A stretch of 9,624 bases of DNA from an uncultured Eubacteriales bacterium (GCA_900546255.1 URCB01000066.1:1-9624); one strand, 5' to 3'; positions 1 through 5,894 are shown, numbered from the stretch's first letter. Notes: generated from the letters alone by a model not told the origin. Numbers and translations: made by a program.

Positions 1-101
1 CCGGCTTTCTCCGGAGAAAGCCGGGCTCCCGCCCGGAGTCGGGCGGGAACCCACGTCGCAGGTCTGGACCTGCGCCGGTCCCGACGGAACCACCTACCGA
101 C
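1..101 (+). repeat. Left copy of a four-hairpin inverted repeat
   Basis: This is a near-identical inverted copy of 9524-9624, matching at 96 of 101 positions; position i pairs with 9625-i. Four consecutive hairpins can be drawn. Positions 1-24 are a perfect palindrome, folding as a 10-bp stem with a CCGG loop. Positions 27-35 pair with 40-48 (TCCCGCCCG/CGGGCGGGA, loop GAGT). Positions 57-63 pair with 68-74 (CGCAGGT/ACCTGCG, loop CTGG). Positions 77-81 pair with 86-91 (GGTCC/GGAACC, one bulged A). No U-tract follows, so it is not a simple terminator, and no open frame of note lies in it. It ends about 28 bp before the -35 box of the GntR operon, so that promoter does not transcribe it. The window begins exactly at the palindrome, so the true left boundary is unknown. 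The family is not recognised. Confidence 0.95.
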
Positions 102-128
102 CCCCTCCCAAAAAATCTCCCCTCCCCC
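101..128. repeat. Polypyrimidine mirror repeat beside the -35 box
   Basis: The plus strand reads C5-T-C3, then AAAAAATCT, then C4-T-C5, an approximately mirror-symmetric pattern. The minus strand therefore carries four G-tracts of three or more separated by loops of 1, 9 and 1 bases, a relaxed G-quadruplex pattern. It directly abuts the TTGACA box at 129. Whether any non-B structure forms is inference. Confidence 0.5.
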
Positions 129-158
129 TTGACAAGGCAACCGTGTTATGGTTATAAT
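129..158 (+). promoter_or_regulatory. Sigma-A promoter of the GntR/ABC operon
   Basis: TTGACA at 129-134 and TATAAT at 153-158 are both exact consensus hexamers, separated by 18 bp. The predicted transcription start is near 165, giving a leader of about 47 nt before the ATG at 212. This is by far the best promoter in the window. Such strength fits a promoter held down by a repressor, and two palindromes sit on and just after the -10 box. Confidence 0.92.
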
Positions 159-160
159 AC
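143..160. promoter_or_regulatory. Putative GntR operator 1 over the -10 box
   Basis: The site reads GTGTTA-N6-TAATAC, an 18-bp inverted repeat with one mismatch between half-sites, and it covers the -10 box. GT...AC ends are typical of GntR-family operators. It matches a second site at 172-189, centred 29 bp downstream. The likely ligand is the GntR protein encoded at 212-592; this is inferred from proximity. Confidence 0.68.
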
Positions 161-171
161 AGTCAGAAACC

Positions 172-189
172 GCATTACTCTTGTAATAC
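172..189. promoter_or_regulatory. Putative GntR operator 2 in the leader
   Basis: The site reads GCATTA-N6-TAATAC, the same architecture and the same right half-site as operator 1. The shared pattern is GYRTTA-N6-TAATAC. It lies just downstream of the predicted transcription start and before the ribosome binding site, where a bound repressor would block early transcription. Two sites 29 bp apart could hold two dimers, though not on exactly the same helix face. Confidence 0.65.
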
Positions 190-211
190 AGATGAAAGGC
201 AGGTGGTTTCT

Positions 212-592
212 ATGGTCTCCTTTGACGACCTGGTCCTCCTCGACGGGGTGCCCATTTACCAGCAAATCCTCCGCCACGTAAAGCTGGGCATCGCCGGGGG
301 GACCATGGCCCCTGGCGATGCCTTGCCCTCCCGGCGGGTGGTTTCCGCCCTGCTGGGGGTCAACCCCAACACTGTCCAAAAGGCCTACCGCCTGCTGGAG
401 GAGGAGGGGCTCATCCAGTCCCACCCCGGGGCCAAAAGCTGCGTGGCCGCCGACGAGGCCGCCCAGGCCCGGGTGCGGGCCGAGCTGCTCCAGGAGCAGG
501 CCCAGCAGGCGGTGGCCGCCCTGAAACGCATGGGCCTGTCCAAAGATGCGGCCCTGGAGCTCATCGCCCAACATTGGGAGGAGGTGCCGTGA
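212..592 (+). CDS. GntR-family (YtrA-type) transcriptional repressor
   Basis: A 126-residue regulator. Residues about 10-79 form the GntR winged helix: VPIYQQIL helix 1, the family hallmark PGDALPSRR at 34-42, recognition helix region NPNTVQKAY at 51-59, and the wing EEEGLIQSHPG at 63-73. The remaining 45 or so residues are a short, probably helical tail with no FadR- or UTRA-type effector domain. This short form is typical of the YtrA subfamily, which normally represses a linked ABC transporter operon. I chose the ATG at 212 because AGGTGG lies 5 bases upstream; a GTG at 203 would add only three residues. The stop overlaps the next ATG (TGATG), so it is translationally coupled to the first membrane gene. 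Two palindromes at its promoter suggest autorepression. The inducer is unknown. Confidence 0.95.
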   Translation: MVSFDDLVLLDGVPIYQQILRHVKLGIAGGTMAPGDALPSRRVVSALLGVNPNTVQKAYRLLEEEGLIQSHPGAKSCVAADEAAQARVRAELLQEQAQQAVAALKRMGLSKDAALELIAQHWEEVP

Positions 593-1350
593 TGCGACCA
601 TTCGTTGCCCTGTTCTGCCTGTTTCTCCGCCACACGTTTTGGAAGGTCCTCCTGCTGCTGGCCGCCCTGGGGGCGGCGGAGTGGGCCATCTTCCGCTTCC
701 AACCCTTTCCCCCTACGGTGAACACCCTGGTGGACGCCTATAGGGAGGTGGCCACCCCTCTGGGGTGGGTGGTGGCGGTGGCCTTTCTCCTGCTGTGCGC
801 CCTGCTGCTCACCGCCACCCTGGGCTGGGGCAGGGGGAGGCCAGATCTCACCCTGGCCCGCCTCCCCCTGGGGCGGGGGACCCGGGTCCTCTGCCAGGGG
901 GTGTGCAACACCCTGCTGTTCCTGCTGTTTTGGGCCGCAGAGGCCCTGGTCCTGGTGGGCCTGGCAGGGAGCTTTGCCCGCAACGGCGGCTTCCTGGGCC
1001 CCCAGACCCTGTTTGTCACCGGGTGGGCCGTCCCCCTCCTCCACACCTTCCTGCCGGTGGGGGAACCCCTGCGGTGGGTGGGGAACCTGGTGCTGGCCGC
1101 CGGTCTGGGCTTCACCGCCGCTGCAGGCACCGAGGCCCTCCGCCGGCGGACCTGGCCCTTCCCCTTCCTCCTGCTGATGGGCTGTGCCCTGGTCTTTTGG
1201 ACGGGCATCCCCTGGGCCCTGCTGCTCTTCTCTGTCCCCTGCCTGGGGTGGAGCCTGTGGACCCTGAGGACTTTGGAGAAACAGGATCCCCCCGACCACG
1301 ACGACGACAGAAAGGAGATGACCCCCCATGCGCCGACGCCCCCTGTCTGA
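592..1350 (+). CDS. Multi-pass membrane protein, putative ABC permease
   Basis: A 252-residue hydrophobic protein with about six or seven membrane segments, at roughly residues 17-35, 58-80, 98-125, 133-153, 160-182 and one or two between 190 and 228. A soluble tail rich in Asp and Pro follows (about 232-252). No enzymatic motif was seen. Sitting between a YtrA-type regulator and a YtrB-like ATPase, it is most likely a transmembrane subunit of that ABC system, but this rests on context because the sequence is not recognisable as a named permease family. The start is the ATG at 592, overlapping the regulator's stop by one base, with GGGAGGAGG about 7-10 bases upstream. It overlaps the next gene by 23 bases. 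Confidence 0.9.
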   Translation: MRPFVALFCLFLRHTFWKVLLLLAALGAAEWAIFRFQPFPPTVNTLVDAYREVATPLGWVVAVAFLLLCALLLTATLGWGRGRPDLTLARLPLGRGTRVLCQGVCNTLLFLLFWAAEALVLVGLAGSFARNGGFLGPQTLFVTGWAVPLLHTFLPVGEPLRWVGNLVLAAGLGFTAAAGTEALRRRTWPFPFLLLMGCALVFWTGIPWALLLFSVPCLGWSLWTLRTLEKQDPPDHDDDRKEMTPHAPTPPV

Positions 1351-1900
1351 ATGGGTGCCCCCCTGGGCCAACGCCAAGGTCCACCTGGGCGCCTTCCTGG
1401 CCCTTCTGATCCTGCCGGTGCTGTACAGCCTGGCCAGCTACCTGCCCATGCTCTCCCTGGCTTTGAGTCAGGTCCACGTCTACGGCCAGCCCGACGTGGT
1501 GGATCCCGGCAGCCGGATGACCGACTTTGTCGACCTGGTGGGGATCCAGGGGGCCGTGTCCAACTTCTTCTCCCGCCCCGTCTTTTTCCCCTTCCTGCTG
1601 ATGCTGGGGGGCGCCGGGGTGCTGGCGGTGGTGTACCGCCTGTCCTTCCGCTGGGGCAGCCGGAGCGACCATCTCATGGGCCGCCTGCCCGACCGGTGGG
1701 AACTGGCCCGGCGGAGCTTCTGCCTGCCCCTGGTGCTGGCCCTGGTCACCCTGGGGGTGATGGCCCTGCTGCTGGTCCTCTTCTACGCCCTCTATCTGGC
1801 CCTCACCCCGGCGGAGTGCCTCCAGCCGGACCAGCTGGGCAAGCTGTGGGACAACTTTGGTTACCTCTTCACCCCCTACTATGAAAGGTGGTTACCCTGA
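1328..1900 (+). CDS. Small membrane protein, putative second ABC permease
   Basis: A 190-residue protein with about three membrane helices: residues 20-45 (LALLILPVLYSLASYL region), about 83-105 (FFPFLLMLGGAGVLAVVY) and about 130-160 (LPLVLALVTLGVMALLLVLF). An extracytoplasmic stretch with several Asp residues lies between helices 1 and 2. No catalytic motif was seen and no family was recognised. The start is the ATG at 1328, preceded by AAAGGAG at 1311-1317 (10-base spacing) inside the end of the upstream gene. The TGA shares one base with the ATG of the ATPase gene, so the two are translationally coupled. By position it is a second, short transmembrane partner of the ATPase. It is smaller than typical six-helix permeases, so it may pair with the 252-residue protein. 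Confidence 0.9.
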   Translation: MRRRPLSEWVPPWANAKVHLGAFLALLILPVLYSLASYLPMLSLALSQVHVYGQPDVVDPGSRMTDFVDLVGIQGAVSNFFSRPVFFPFLLMLGGAGVLAVVYRLSFRWGSRSDHLMGRLPDRWELARRSFCLPLVLALVTLGVMALLLVLFYALYLALTPAECLQPDQLGKLWDNFGYLFTPYYERWLP

Positions 1901-2646
1901 TGCTGGAACTGCACCATCTCATCAAAGCCTACCCCGGCAAGGGCCGGGCCCTGGACGACGTCTCCTTCTCCCTGCCCCGGGGAGAGATCGTGGGCCTTTT
2001 GGGGGAGAACGGGGCGGGGAAAACCACCCTCCTCCGGTGCATCCTGGGCCTGGTCCGGTTCCGGGGGGCGGTCACCCTGGACGGCCAGCCCCTGACCCGG
2101 GGGGATCTGGTCAAGCTCTCCTTCGCCTCCTGTGAGCACACCTTCTTCCCTTCCCTCACCCCCCAGGCCCACCGGGACTTCTACGCCGCCCACTTTCCCG
2201 CCTTCCGCCACAACCGGTACGCGGCCCTGATGGACTTCTTCGCCCTGCCGGCCCACCGGCCGGTGGGGAAGCTCTCCACCGGCCAGCAAAACCAGTTTGA
2301 GGTCATCCTGGCCCTGTGCCAGGGGGCGGACTACATCCTCATGGACGAGCCCTTCGCCGGCAGCGACTACTTCAACCGCATGGACTTCTACAAGGTCCTC
2401 CTGGGGATTCTGGAGCCCACGGAGACCCTCTTCCTCTCCACCCACCTGGTGGAAGAGATGGCCCCCTTCCTGGGCCGGGCCATCCTCCTCCACCAGGGGA
2501 AGCTGGTGGCCAACGCCACCACCGCAGACCTGGAGGAGGCGGGCACCGACCTGGTGACCTTCTGCAAGGAGACCTACCAGTACCAGGCCGACCGGGTGGC
2601 CCGGGCCCTGGCCCGCCTGGCCCAAGGAGAGGGGGGTGCGCCATGA
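1900..2646 (+). CDS. ABC transporter ATP-binding protein, YtrB-like
   Basis: A 248-residue nucleotide-binding domain with all the core motifs. Walker A is GENGAGKT at 35-42, the signature is LSTGQ at 125-129 (Thr where Gly or Ser is usual), Walker B is YILMDEP at 145-151 with catalytic Glu150, a D-loop-like AGSD is at 153-156, and the switch His is at 182 (STH). The usual Q-loop glutamine is not evident; the region reads ASCEH at 76-80. YtrB-like ATPases often lack a canonical Q-loop, which supports this assignment over a drug exporter of the CcmA type. I chose the ATG at 1900 (GAAAGGTGG upstream, TGATG overlap) over an in-frame GTG at 1888. It energises transport or mechanotransmission by the two membrane proteins encoded upstream. 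The substrate is unknown. Confidence 0.96.
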   Translation: MLELHHLIKAYPGKGRALDDVSFSLPRGEIVGLLGENGAGKTTLLRCILGLVRFRGAVTLDGQPLTRGDLVKLSFASCEHTFFPSLTPQAHRDFYAAHFPAFRHNRYAALMDFFALPAHRPVGKLSTGQQNQFEVILALCQGADYILMDEPFAGSDYFNRMDFYKVLLGILEPTETLFLSTHLVEEMAPFLGRAILLHQGKLVANATTADLEEAGTDLVTFCKETYQYQADRVARALARLAQGEGGAP

Positions 2647-4202
2647 AGGGGACCTTCCTGGCCTTCCTCCTCTGCCTGGCCCTGGCCCTGGGGGGCTTGG
2701 GGGCGGCAGCCCACACCCTGGGGACCCAGGGCCAAGGGGTGGAGGTCTCCGCCCGCCCCCGCCAAGGGGACCCCGCCGCCGCCCAGGGGCTGGTGGCCAC
2801 CCAGCAGGCCCAGTACCAGCCGGGGAGAAACCGCCCCAGCCAGTGGAACGGCGCCTTGCTGTGGGACCTCACCATCCCCTTGGACAACCCGGCGGCCAGC
2901 CGGACGGCCTGCACCTTCCAGCGGGGGGACCTCCCCGCCCCCAATGACAGGCAGGGGATCACCCTCACCTTCCCCCACCAGCAGGACCTGATCTTCTACG
3001 GCTATGGCTGCACCGAGGCGGAGCTCCGCCTGGGGGGAACCGACGCAGACCCCCGGCTGGCCCCCCTCTACGCCGACGTGGCCAGCCGCACCCCGCCGGG
3101 GGAGACCCGCACCGAGACGGTGGACCCCCGCCAGTACCTGGACTGCTACCCCCTCCAAGTGACCGTCAACCTGGCCAACCAGGAGACCGACTACGACTGG
3201 TCGGTGTCCCAAACCGCCCGGGCGCAGGAGGCCGCCCTGCAGGAGGCCTTCCAGGCCTTCTTCGCCTTTCCCTTTGCCCCGGACACCCGCTGGGCCGTCA
3301 CCGTGTCCAAAGAGGACCGGGGCGGGCCGGAGGCAAACGCCATCACCCAGGCCTCTATCCGCCCGGTGGGGCCGGATGTGGCCCTGGACTGCCGCTGGGC
3401 CCTGGGGGCGGACGCCGTCTACTTCACCTTCGCCCCCACCCAGGGGGAGGCCGGCAGCCTGCCGGAGGTCCCCCAGGTGCCCGGGGGGTACGGCATCTAC
3501 CGCCTGGCCCTCTCGGAGAACCAAAAGGGCGCCTTCCAGGCCGACCCCGACAGCCTGGCCCTGGTCTACCCCCTGGACCCCCAGGGGGGCAGGGTGCTGG
3601 ACCTCACCCTCTCGGCTGACGGGCAGACCCTCTTCCTCACCACCAGCCAGGGGGAGGCCCTCACCTGCGCCGTGGTGGACACCGCCGGCATGACCTGCCG
3701 CCAGACCCTCTCCCTGCCCCCGGAGAGCCTGTACCCCATCCACCGGGAGAACGGCACCCGGGCAGACCCGGCCACCACCGACCCCGCCCAACTCCAGCCC
3801 ACCGTCCAGCTGATCCCGGGGGAGGGGTTCCTCTTAGCCGTGGGGCCGGAGACCTTCACCTGCTTCCTCCAGGATGCCGGCGGGGCCTACCAATCCGCCT
3901 GGTCCGCCCCCACCCCGGCGGCCTTCCTCCCCGCCCCCCGGTGCAACGCCCAAGGGGCCTGGAACGGGGAGAAGCTGGCCCTGGGCTGCTTTGACGGGGT
4001 CAACGGGAGCCCAGGCCTGTCCCTGTGGGTGTACGACGCCCACGGCGCCCTCCTCTACCAGGGGGACTACGCCACCAGCCTGAGCCAGGTTTACGGGCGG
4101 TACGAAACCCTCCCCAACGGGCAGAGACGGGTCTCGGCCCTCTCCCCCATCGGCCGGTCGGTCTGGCCGGACCTGGCCCTCACCTTGACCTGGCAGTCTT
4201 AA
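2643..4202 (+). CDS. Exported beta-rich protein of the ABC operon
   Basis: A 519-residue protein with an N-terminal hydrophobic segment (about residues 4-23) that is either a Sec signal peptide or a membrane anchor. The Cys at 11 does not sit in a lipobox. The rest is hydrophilic, with many short beta-strand-like stretches such as LDLTLSADGQTLFLTT and LSLWVYDAHGALLYQG. This resembles beta-propeller blades in the C-terminal half. About nine extracytoplasmic cysteines could form disulfides. I do not recognise a family. The ATG at 2643 overlaps the ATPase stop (ATGA); the frame is open further upstream, but that stretch lies inside the ATPase gene in another frame. As the last gene of the operon it may be the extracellular sensor or client of the ABC system. 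That role is inference. Confidence 0.92.
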   Translation: MKGTFLAFLLCLALALGGLGAAAHTLGTQGQGVEVSARPRQGDPAAAQGLVATQQAQYQPGRNRPSQWNGALLWDLTIPLDNPAASRTACTFQRGDLPAPNDRQGITLTFPHQQDLIFYGYGCTEAELRLGGTDADPRLAPLYADVASRTPPGETRTETVDPRQYLDCYPLQVTVNLANQETDYDWSVSQTARAQEAALQEAFQAFFAFPFAPDTRWAVTVSKEDRGGPEANAITQASIRPVGPDVALDCRWALGADAVYFTFAPTQGEAGSLPEVPQVPGGYGIYRLALSENQKGAFQADPDSLALVYPLDPQGGRVLDLTLSADGQTLFLTTSQGEALTCAVVDTAGMTCRQTLSLPPESLYPIHRENGTRADPATTDPAQLQPTVQLIPGEGFLLAVGPETFTCFLQDAGGAYQSAWSAPTPAAFLPAPRCNAQGAWNGEKLALGCFDGVNGSPGLSLWVYDAHGALLYQGDYATSLSQVYGRYETLPNGQRRVSALSPIGRSVWPDLALTLTWQS

Positions 4203-4220
4203 AGACCGCCCCAGAGAAAA

Positions 4221-4253
4221 AACACCCCCGGCGCAGCTTGCGCCGGGGGTGTT
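4221..4253 (-). terminator. Terminator between convergent genes
   Basis: A perfect 15-bp stem (4221-4235 with 4239-4253) closes on a 3-base loop. Read on the minus strand, it is followed at once by a run of T (complement of the AGAGAAAAAA at 4211-4220), giving a canonical Rho-independent terminator for the C39 peptidase gene. On the plus strand the following tract is weak (GGTCCAATCTTT), so it may also end the ABC operon but less efficiently. Confidence 0.93.
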
Positions 4254-4275
4254 GGTCCAATCTTTGTGGGTTTGC

Positions 4276-4959
4276 TCAGCGGGCCGTCTCCAGAGCCTGG
4301 CCGATGAGGCAGGTCTCCTCCTCCACGTCCTGGAGGAACAGGGGGAGCAGCAGGTCCTCTACGGAGGTCTCCACGGCCACCTGGGGCAGGGCCAGGTCTT
4401 CCTCCTCCTGGACGTCGGCCACCTGGGAGGTCACGTACCAGTAGGCGTTGGAGTTCTCCACCCGGGTGCCCCAGGCCTCTTCGATGGGGATGATGCCGGT
4501 GCCGGCATACTCCGAGGGATCGGCGCAGTAGAACTGGCCGTCCTTGTACTCGGTGAGGAGGATGCCGTGGGGCACGCAGGCGGCGTGGAGCATGATCCCC
4601 TCGGGGTGCTCCGCCAGCAGGTCAATGAGGATGTCCTTGTTGGCCTCGCCCCCAGGCAGGGTGTCGTGGGAGACGGTCATCTCTCCGTAGGAGAAGTTGT
4701 AGGGCAGGCCGCAGCCGGCGATCCAGAAGGCCTGGCGGCAGGAGGCCTCGGTGATCTGGGCCCAATTCTCGTCCCCGTTGAGGAGGGCGGCTCTCCGGAG
4801 CATCATGGCGGTGGAAGCCAGGGTGCAGGTCCCTCTCTGTTCCTGTTTGAGGAAGACCTGGTCTTGGTTGATTTCTTCATAGGTGGCAGCCAGGGCCGAG
4901 GGGACCATCACTGCCAACATCAGCACGGCCATTGCGATCCGAAGAATCCGCTTTCGCAT
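4276..4959 (-). CDS. Secreted C39-like (papain-fold) cysteine peptidase
   Basis: A 227-residue protein with a clear Sec signal peptide: a basic start (MRKRILR), a hydrophobic core to about 19 and a likely cut after ALA at 22-24. The mature part opens with a C39-like active-site region: Gln39 in QEQRGTC (oxyanion hole, six residues before the Cys as in papain-fold enzymes), catalytic Cys45, His131 in VPHGILL, and Asp147 in FYCADP. The tail from about 173 is acidic. C39-like peptidases cut peptides or process secreted proteins; here there is no linked ABC exporter domain or obvious bacteriocin precursor. The frame is open to an ATG at 5016, but the ATG at 4959 has AAAGGAGA about 7 bases upstream and begins the signal peptide. 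It is a single-gene unit, convergent with the ABC operon. The substrate is unknown. Confidence 0.9.
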   Translation of the reverse strand: MRKRILRIAMAVLMLAVMVPSALAATYEEINQDQVFLKQEQRGTCTLASTAMMLRRAALLNGDENWAQITEASCRQAFWIAGCGLPYNFSYGEMTVSHDTLPGGEANKDILIDLLAEHPEGIMLHAACVPHGILLTEYKDGQFYCADPSEYAGTGIIPIEEAWGTRVENSNAYWYVTSQVADVQEEEDLALPQVAVETSVEDLLLPLFLQDVEEETCLIGQALETAR

Positions 4960-5005
4960 CCAATCTCTCCTTTGTTTCACACAATTCTGGAAATCTACAG
5001 GGAAG

Positions 5006-5037
5006 CGCCCGGCCATTGGTAACGAAATGGCCGGGCG
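5006..5037 (-). promoter_or_regulatory. Strong hairpin in the peptidase leader
   Basis: A perfect 12-bp stem (5006-5017 with 5026-5037) has an 8-base loop and lies 47 bases upstream of the peptidase ATG, inside the predicted leader. The loop contains GGTAAC (plus strand 5018-5023), complementary to GTTACC at 5041-5046 just outside the stem, so an alternative or pseudoknot-like pairing is possible. No U-run follows, so it is not an obvious terminator. It could stabilise the mRNA or be a regulatory element. Confidence 0.6.
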
Positions 5038-5064
5038 GCTGTTACCGTCTGTTACTTTTTTGTA

Positions 5065-5073
5065 ATCATAGCA
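5065..5073 (-). promoter_or_regulatory. Extended -10 promoter for the peptidase gene
   Basis: On the minus strand TGC-TATGAT is a TGn-extended -10 element, with TATGAT matching five of six consensus bases. No good -35 is visible at the right distance, which is usual for extended -10 promoters. Predicted transcription would start near 5058 and give a leader of about 100 nt that includes the 5006-5037 hairpin. Confidence 0.5.
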
Positions 5074-5336
5074 TACCCCTCCCCTGGATGGGAAGGCTTT
5101 TCCGCCAAGTTTTCCCCTTTCTTTTGTTTCTAAAATGGGTTTTATTTGTGGTTATTTTGTTCTTTTGGGGAAAGTGCATAGGGTTTCCCCATTTCTTCCC
5201 AATTCCCTTTGGAATTGGTAGGGTGATGATGCTGGGAGAAGAACCCTGGGGTTTTCGCAGGATAGGGGCCAGCTTTTCCTCCCCTTTTTGGGGGGAACGC
5301 CCCCGGAAGGCCCTGGGTTTGGCCCCCTGTCCCCCC
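5074..5336. other. T-rich intergenic island with small palindromes
   Basis: No convincing gene is present. The stretch at about 5100-5220 is strongly T-rich on the plus strand and far lower in G+C than anything around it. Palindromes seen are GGGGAAA (5167-5173) with TTTCCCC (5184-5190, 10-base loop), CCAATTCC (5199-5206) with GGAATTGG (5211-5218, 4-base loop), and CCCC-T5-GGGG around 5281-5294. No riboswitch or known small RNA is recognised. Minus-strand frames crossing it lack a ribosome binding site and give low-complexity peptides. Confidence 0.55.
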
Positions 5337-5365
5337 TTGCAATCCGCTGCATTTTGCAGTATGCT
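5337..5365 (+). promoter_or_regulatory. Putative promoter of the SCP2-ADH-ALDH operon
   Basis: TTGCAA at 5337-5342 and TATGCT at 5360-5365 are separated by 17 bp, each with four of six consensus bases. The start would fall near 5372, giving a leader of about 34 nt that carries AGGAGG at 5391-5396. The modest hexamers suggest a regulated or activator-dependent promoter. Confidence 0.5.
5347..5359. promoter_or_regulatory. Palindrome in the promoter spacer, possible operator
   Basis: CTGCA-TTT-TGCAG is a perfect 5-bp-arm inverted repeat lying wholly between the putative -35 and -10 boxes. Binding there would block RNA polymerase, or realign the promoter as MerR-type regulators do. No regulator gene is adjacent, so the ligand is unknown. 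Confidence 0.42.
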
Positions 5366-5405
5366 TAAAGGTAATACACCCAACCACCAAAGGAGGGATG
5401 GAACC

Positions 5406-5894
5406 ATGGCCTATGGATCCGTCAAAATGTGCCTGCAGTGCGCCACCTGCAGCATGGTCTCCACCTGCCTGTTCCGGGCACTGAGGTTTCTCTCCTACCG
5501 GGACAGCCGGGTGCAGAAAGAGGCCTGCCAGTGGCCCAAGGGAAAAACCCTGCGCCTGGAGATCCCCGGGGCCAGGGGCTTCACCGTCACCGGCACCGAG
5601 CACGGCTTTCGCAAACTCCCCCAGGACACCCCGGGGGATGTGACCATTCGCTTCAAAAGCCCCGCCGACGCCTTCCGGGTCTTCACCGGGCAGATCGGCA
5701 TCGCCCAGGCCTATGCCCAACACCGATTTACCCTCCGGGGGAACATGGGCCTGGCCATGCCCTTCGTGCGATGCGTGGACATCGCGGAGGGGTACCTCTT
5801 CCCCTGGTGCCTGGCCAAGCGCATCTTGAAACGACGACCAAAAAAGGAAGTATCCACCGCCCGGGTCTACCTGGCGGTGCTGTTTGGGAGGTAA
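5406..5894 (+). CDS. SCP2-like sterol/lipid-binding domain protein
   Basis: A 162-residue protein. Residues about 46-130 resemble the SCP2-like fold: TLRLEIPG, then GDVTIRFKSPADAFRVFTG at 77-95, then the hydrophobic helix IGIAQAYAQHRFTLRGN at 97-113. SCP2 domains form a hydrophobic cavity for acyl or sterol-like ligands. Before it lies a cysteine cluster, Cys9, Cys12, Cys15 and Cys21 (CX2CX2CX5C), with further Cys at 41, 123 and 135; metal or Fe-S binding is possible but unproven. The C-terminus is basic (KRILKRRPKK). The ATG at 5406 follows AGGAGG at 5391-5396. The frame is open further upstream, but that extension is T-rich intergenic DNA without a ribosome binding site. It is seven bases from the dehydrogenase gene and clearly co-transcribed. 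It may present a hydrophobic alcohol or aldehyde to the two enzymes; this is inference. Confidence 0.87.
   Translation: MAYGSVKMCLQCATCSMVSTCLFRALRFLSYRDSRVQKEACQWPKGKTLRLEIPGARGFTVTGTEHGFRKLPQDTPGDVTIRFKSPADAFRVFTGQIGIAQAYAQHRFTLRGNMGLAMPFVRCVDIAEGYLFPWCLAKRILKRRPKKEVSTARVYLAVLFGR

Noticed and set aside
1..101. Left repeat as a Rho-independent terminator
   Set aside because: None of the four hairpins is followed by a T-run on either readable side.
2316..2642. In-frame upstream extension of the exported protein within the ATPase gene
   Set aside because: It is a Pro/Gly-rich shadow of the ATPase, and the ATG at 2643 starts a clear signal peptide or anchor.
2574..3791. 405-codon minus-strand open frame opposite the exported protein gene
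   Set aside because: It is a Gly/Val-rich shadow with no start signal, and the plus-strand frame has a signal peptide and a coupled start.
5359..5377. Third GntR operator (GTAT...ATAC) over the dehydrogenase promoter
   Set aside because: Only the outer four bases of each half match, and the spacing is 19 rather than 18, so the resemblance is too weak.
4932..5405. In-frame upstream extension of the SCP2-like gene
   Set aside because: It would run through the T-rich intergenic DNA and the divergent promoter without a ribosome binding site. AGGAGG precedes the ATG at 5406.
5074..5405. Riboswitch or T-box leader before the dehydrogenase operon
   Set aside because: No T-box sequence, no known aptamer core and no anti-terminator/terminator pair was found. 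The predicted leader is only about 34 nt.
5066..5407. 113-codon minus-strand open frame in the intergenic region
   Set aside because: It has no ribosome binding site, covers both divergent promoters, and its peptide resembles nothing I recognise.
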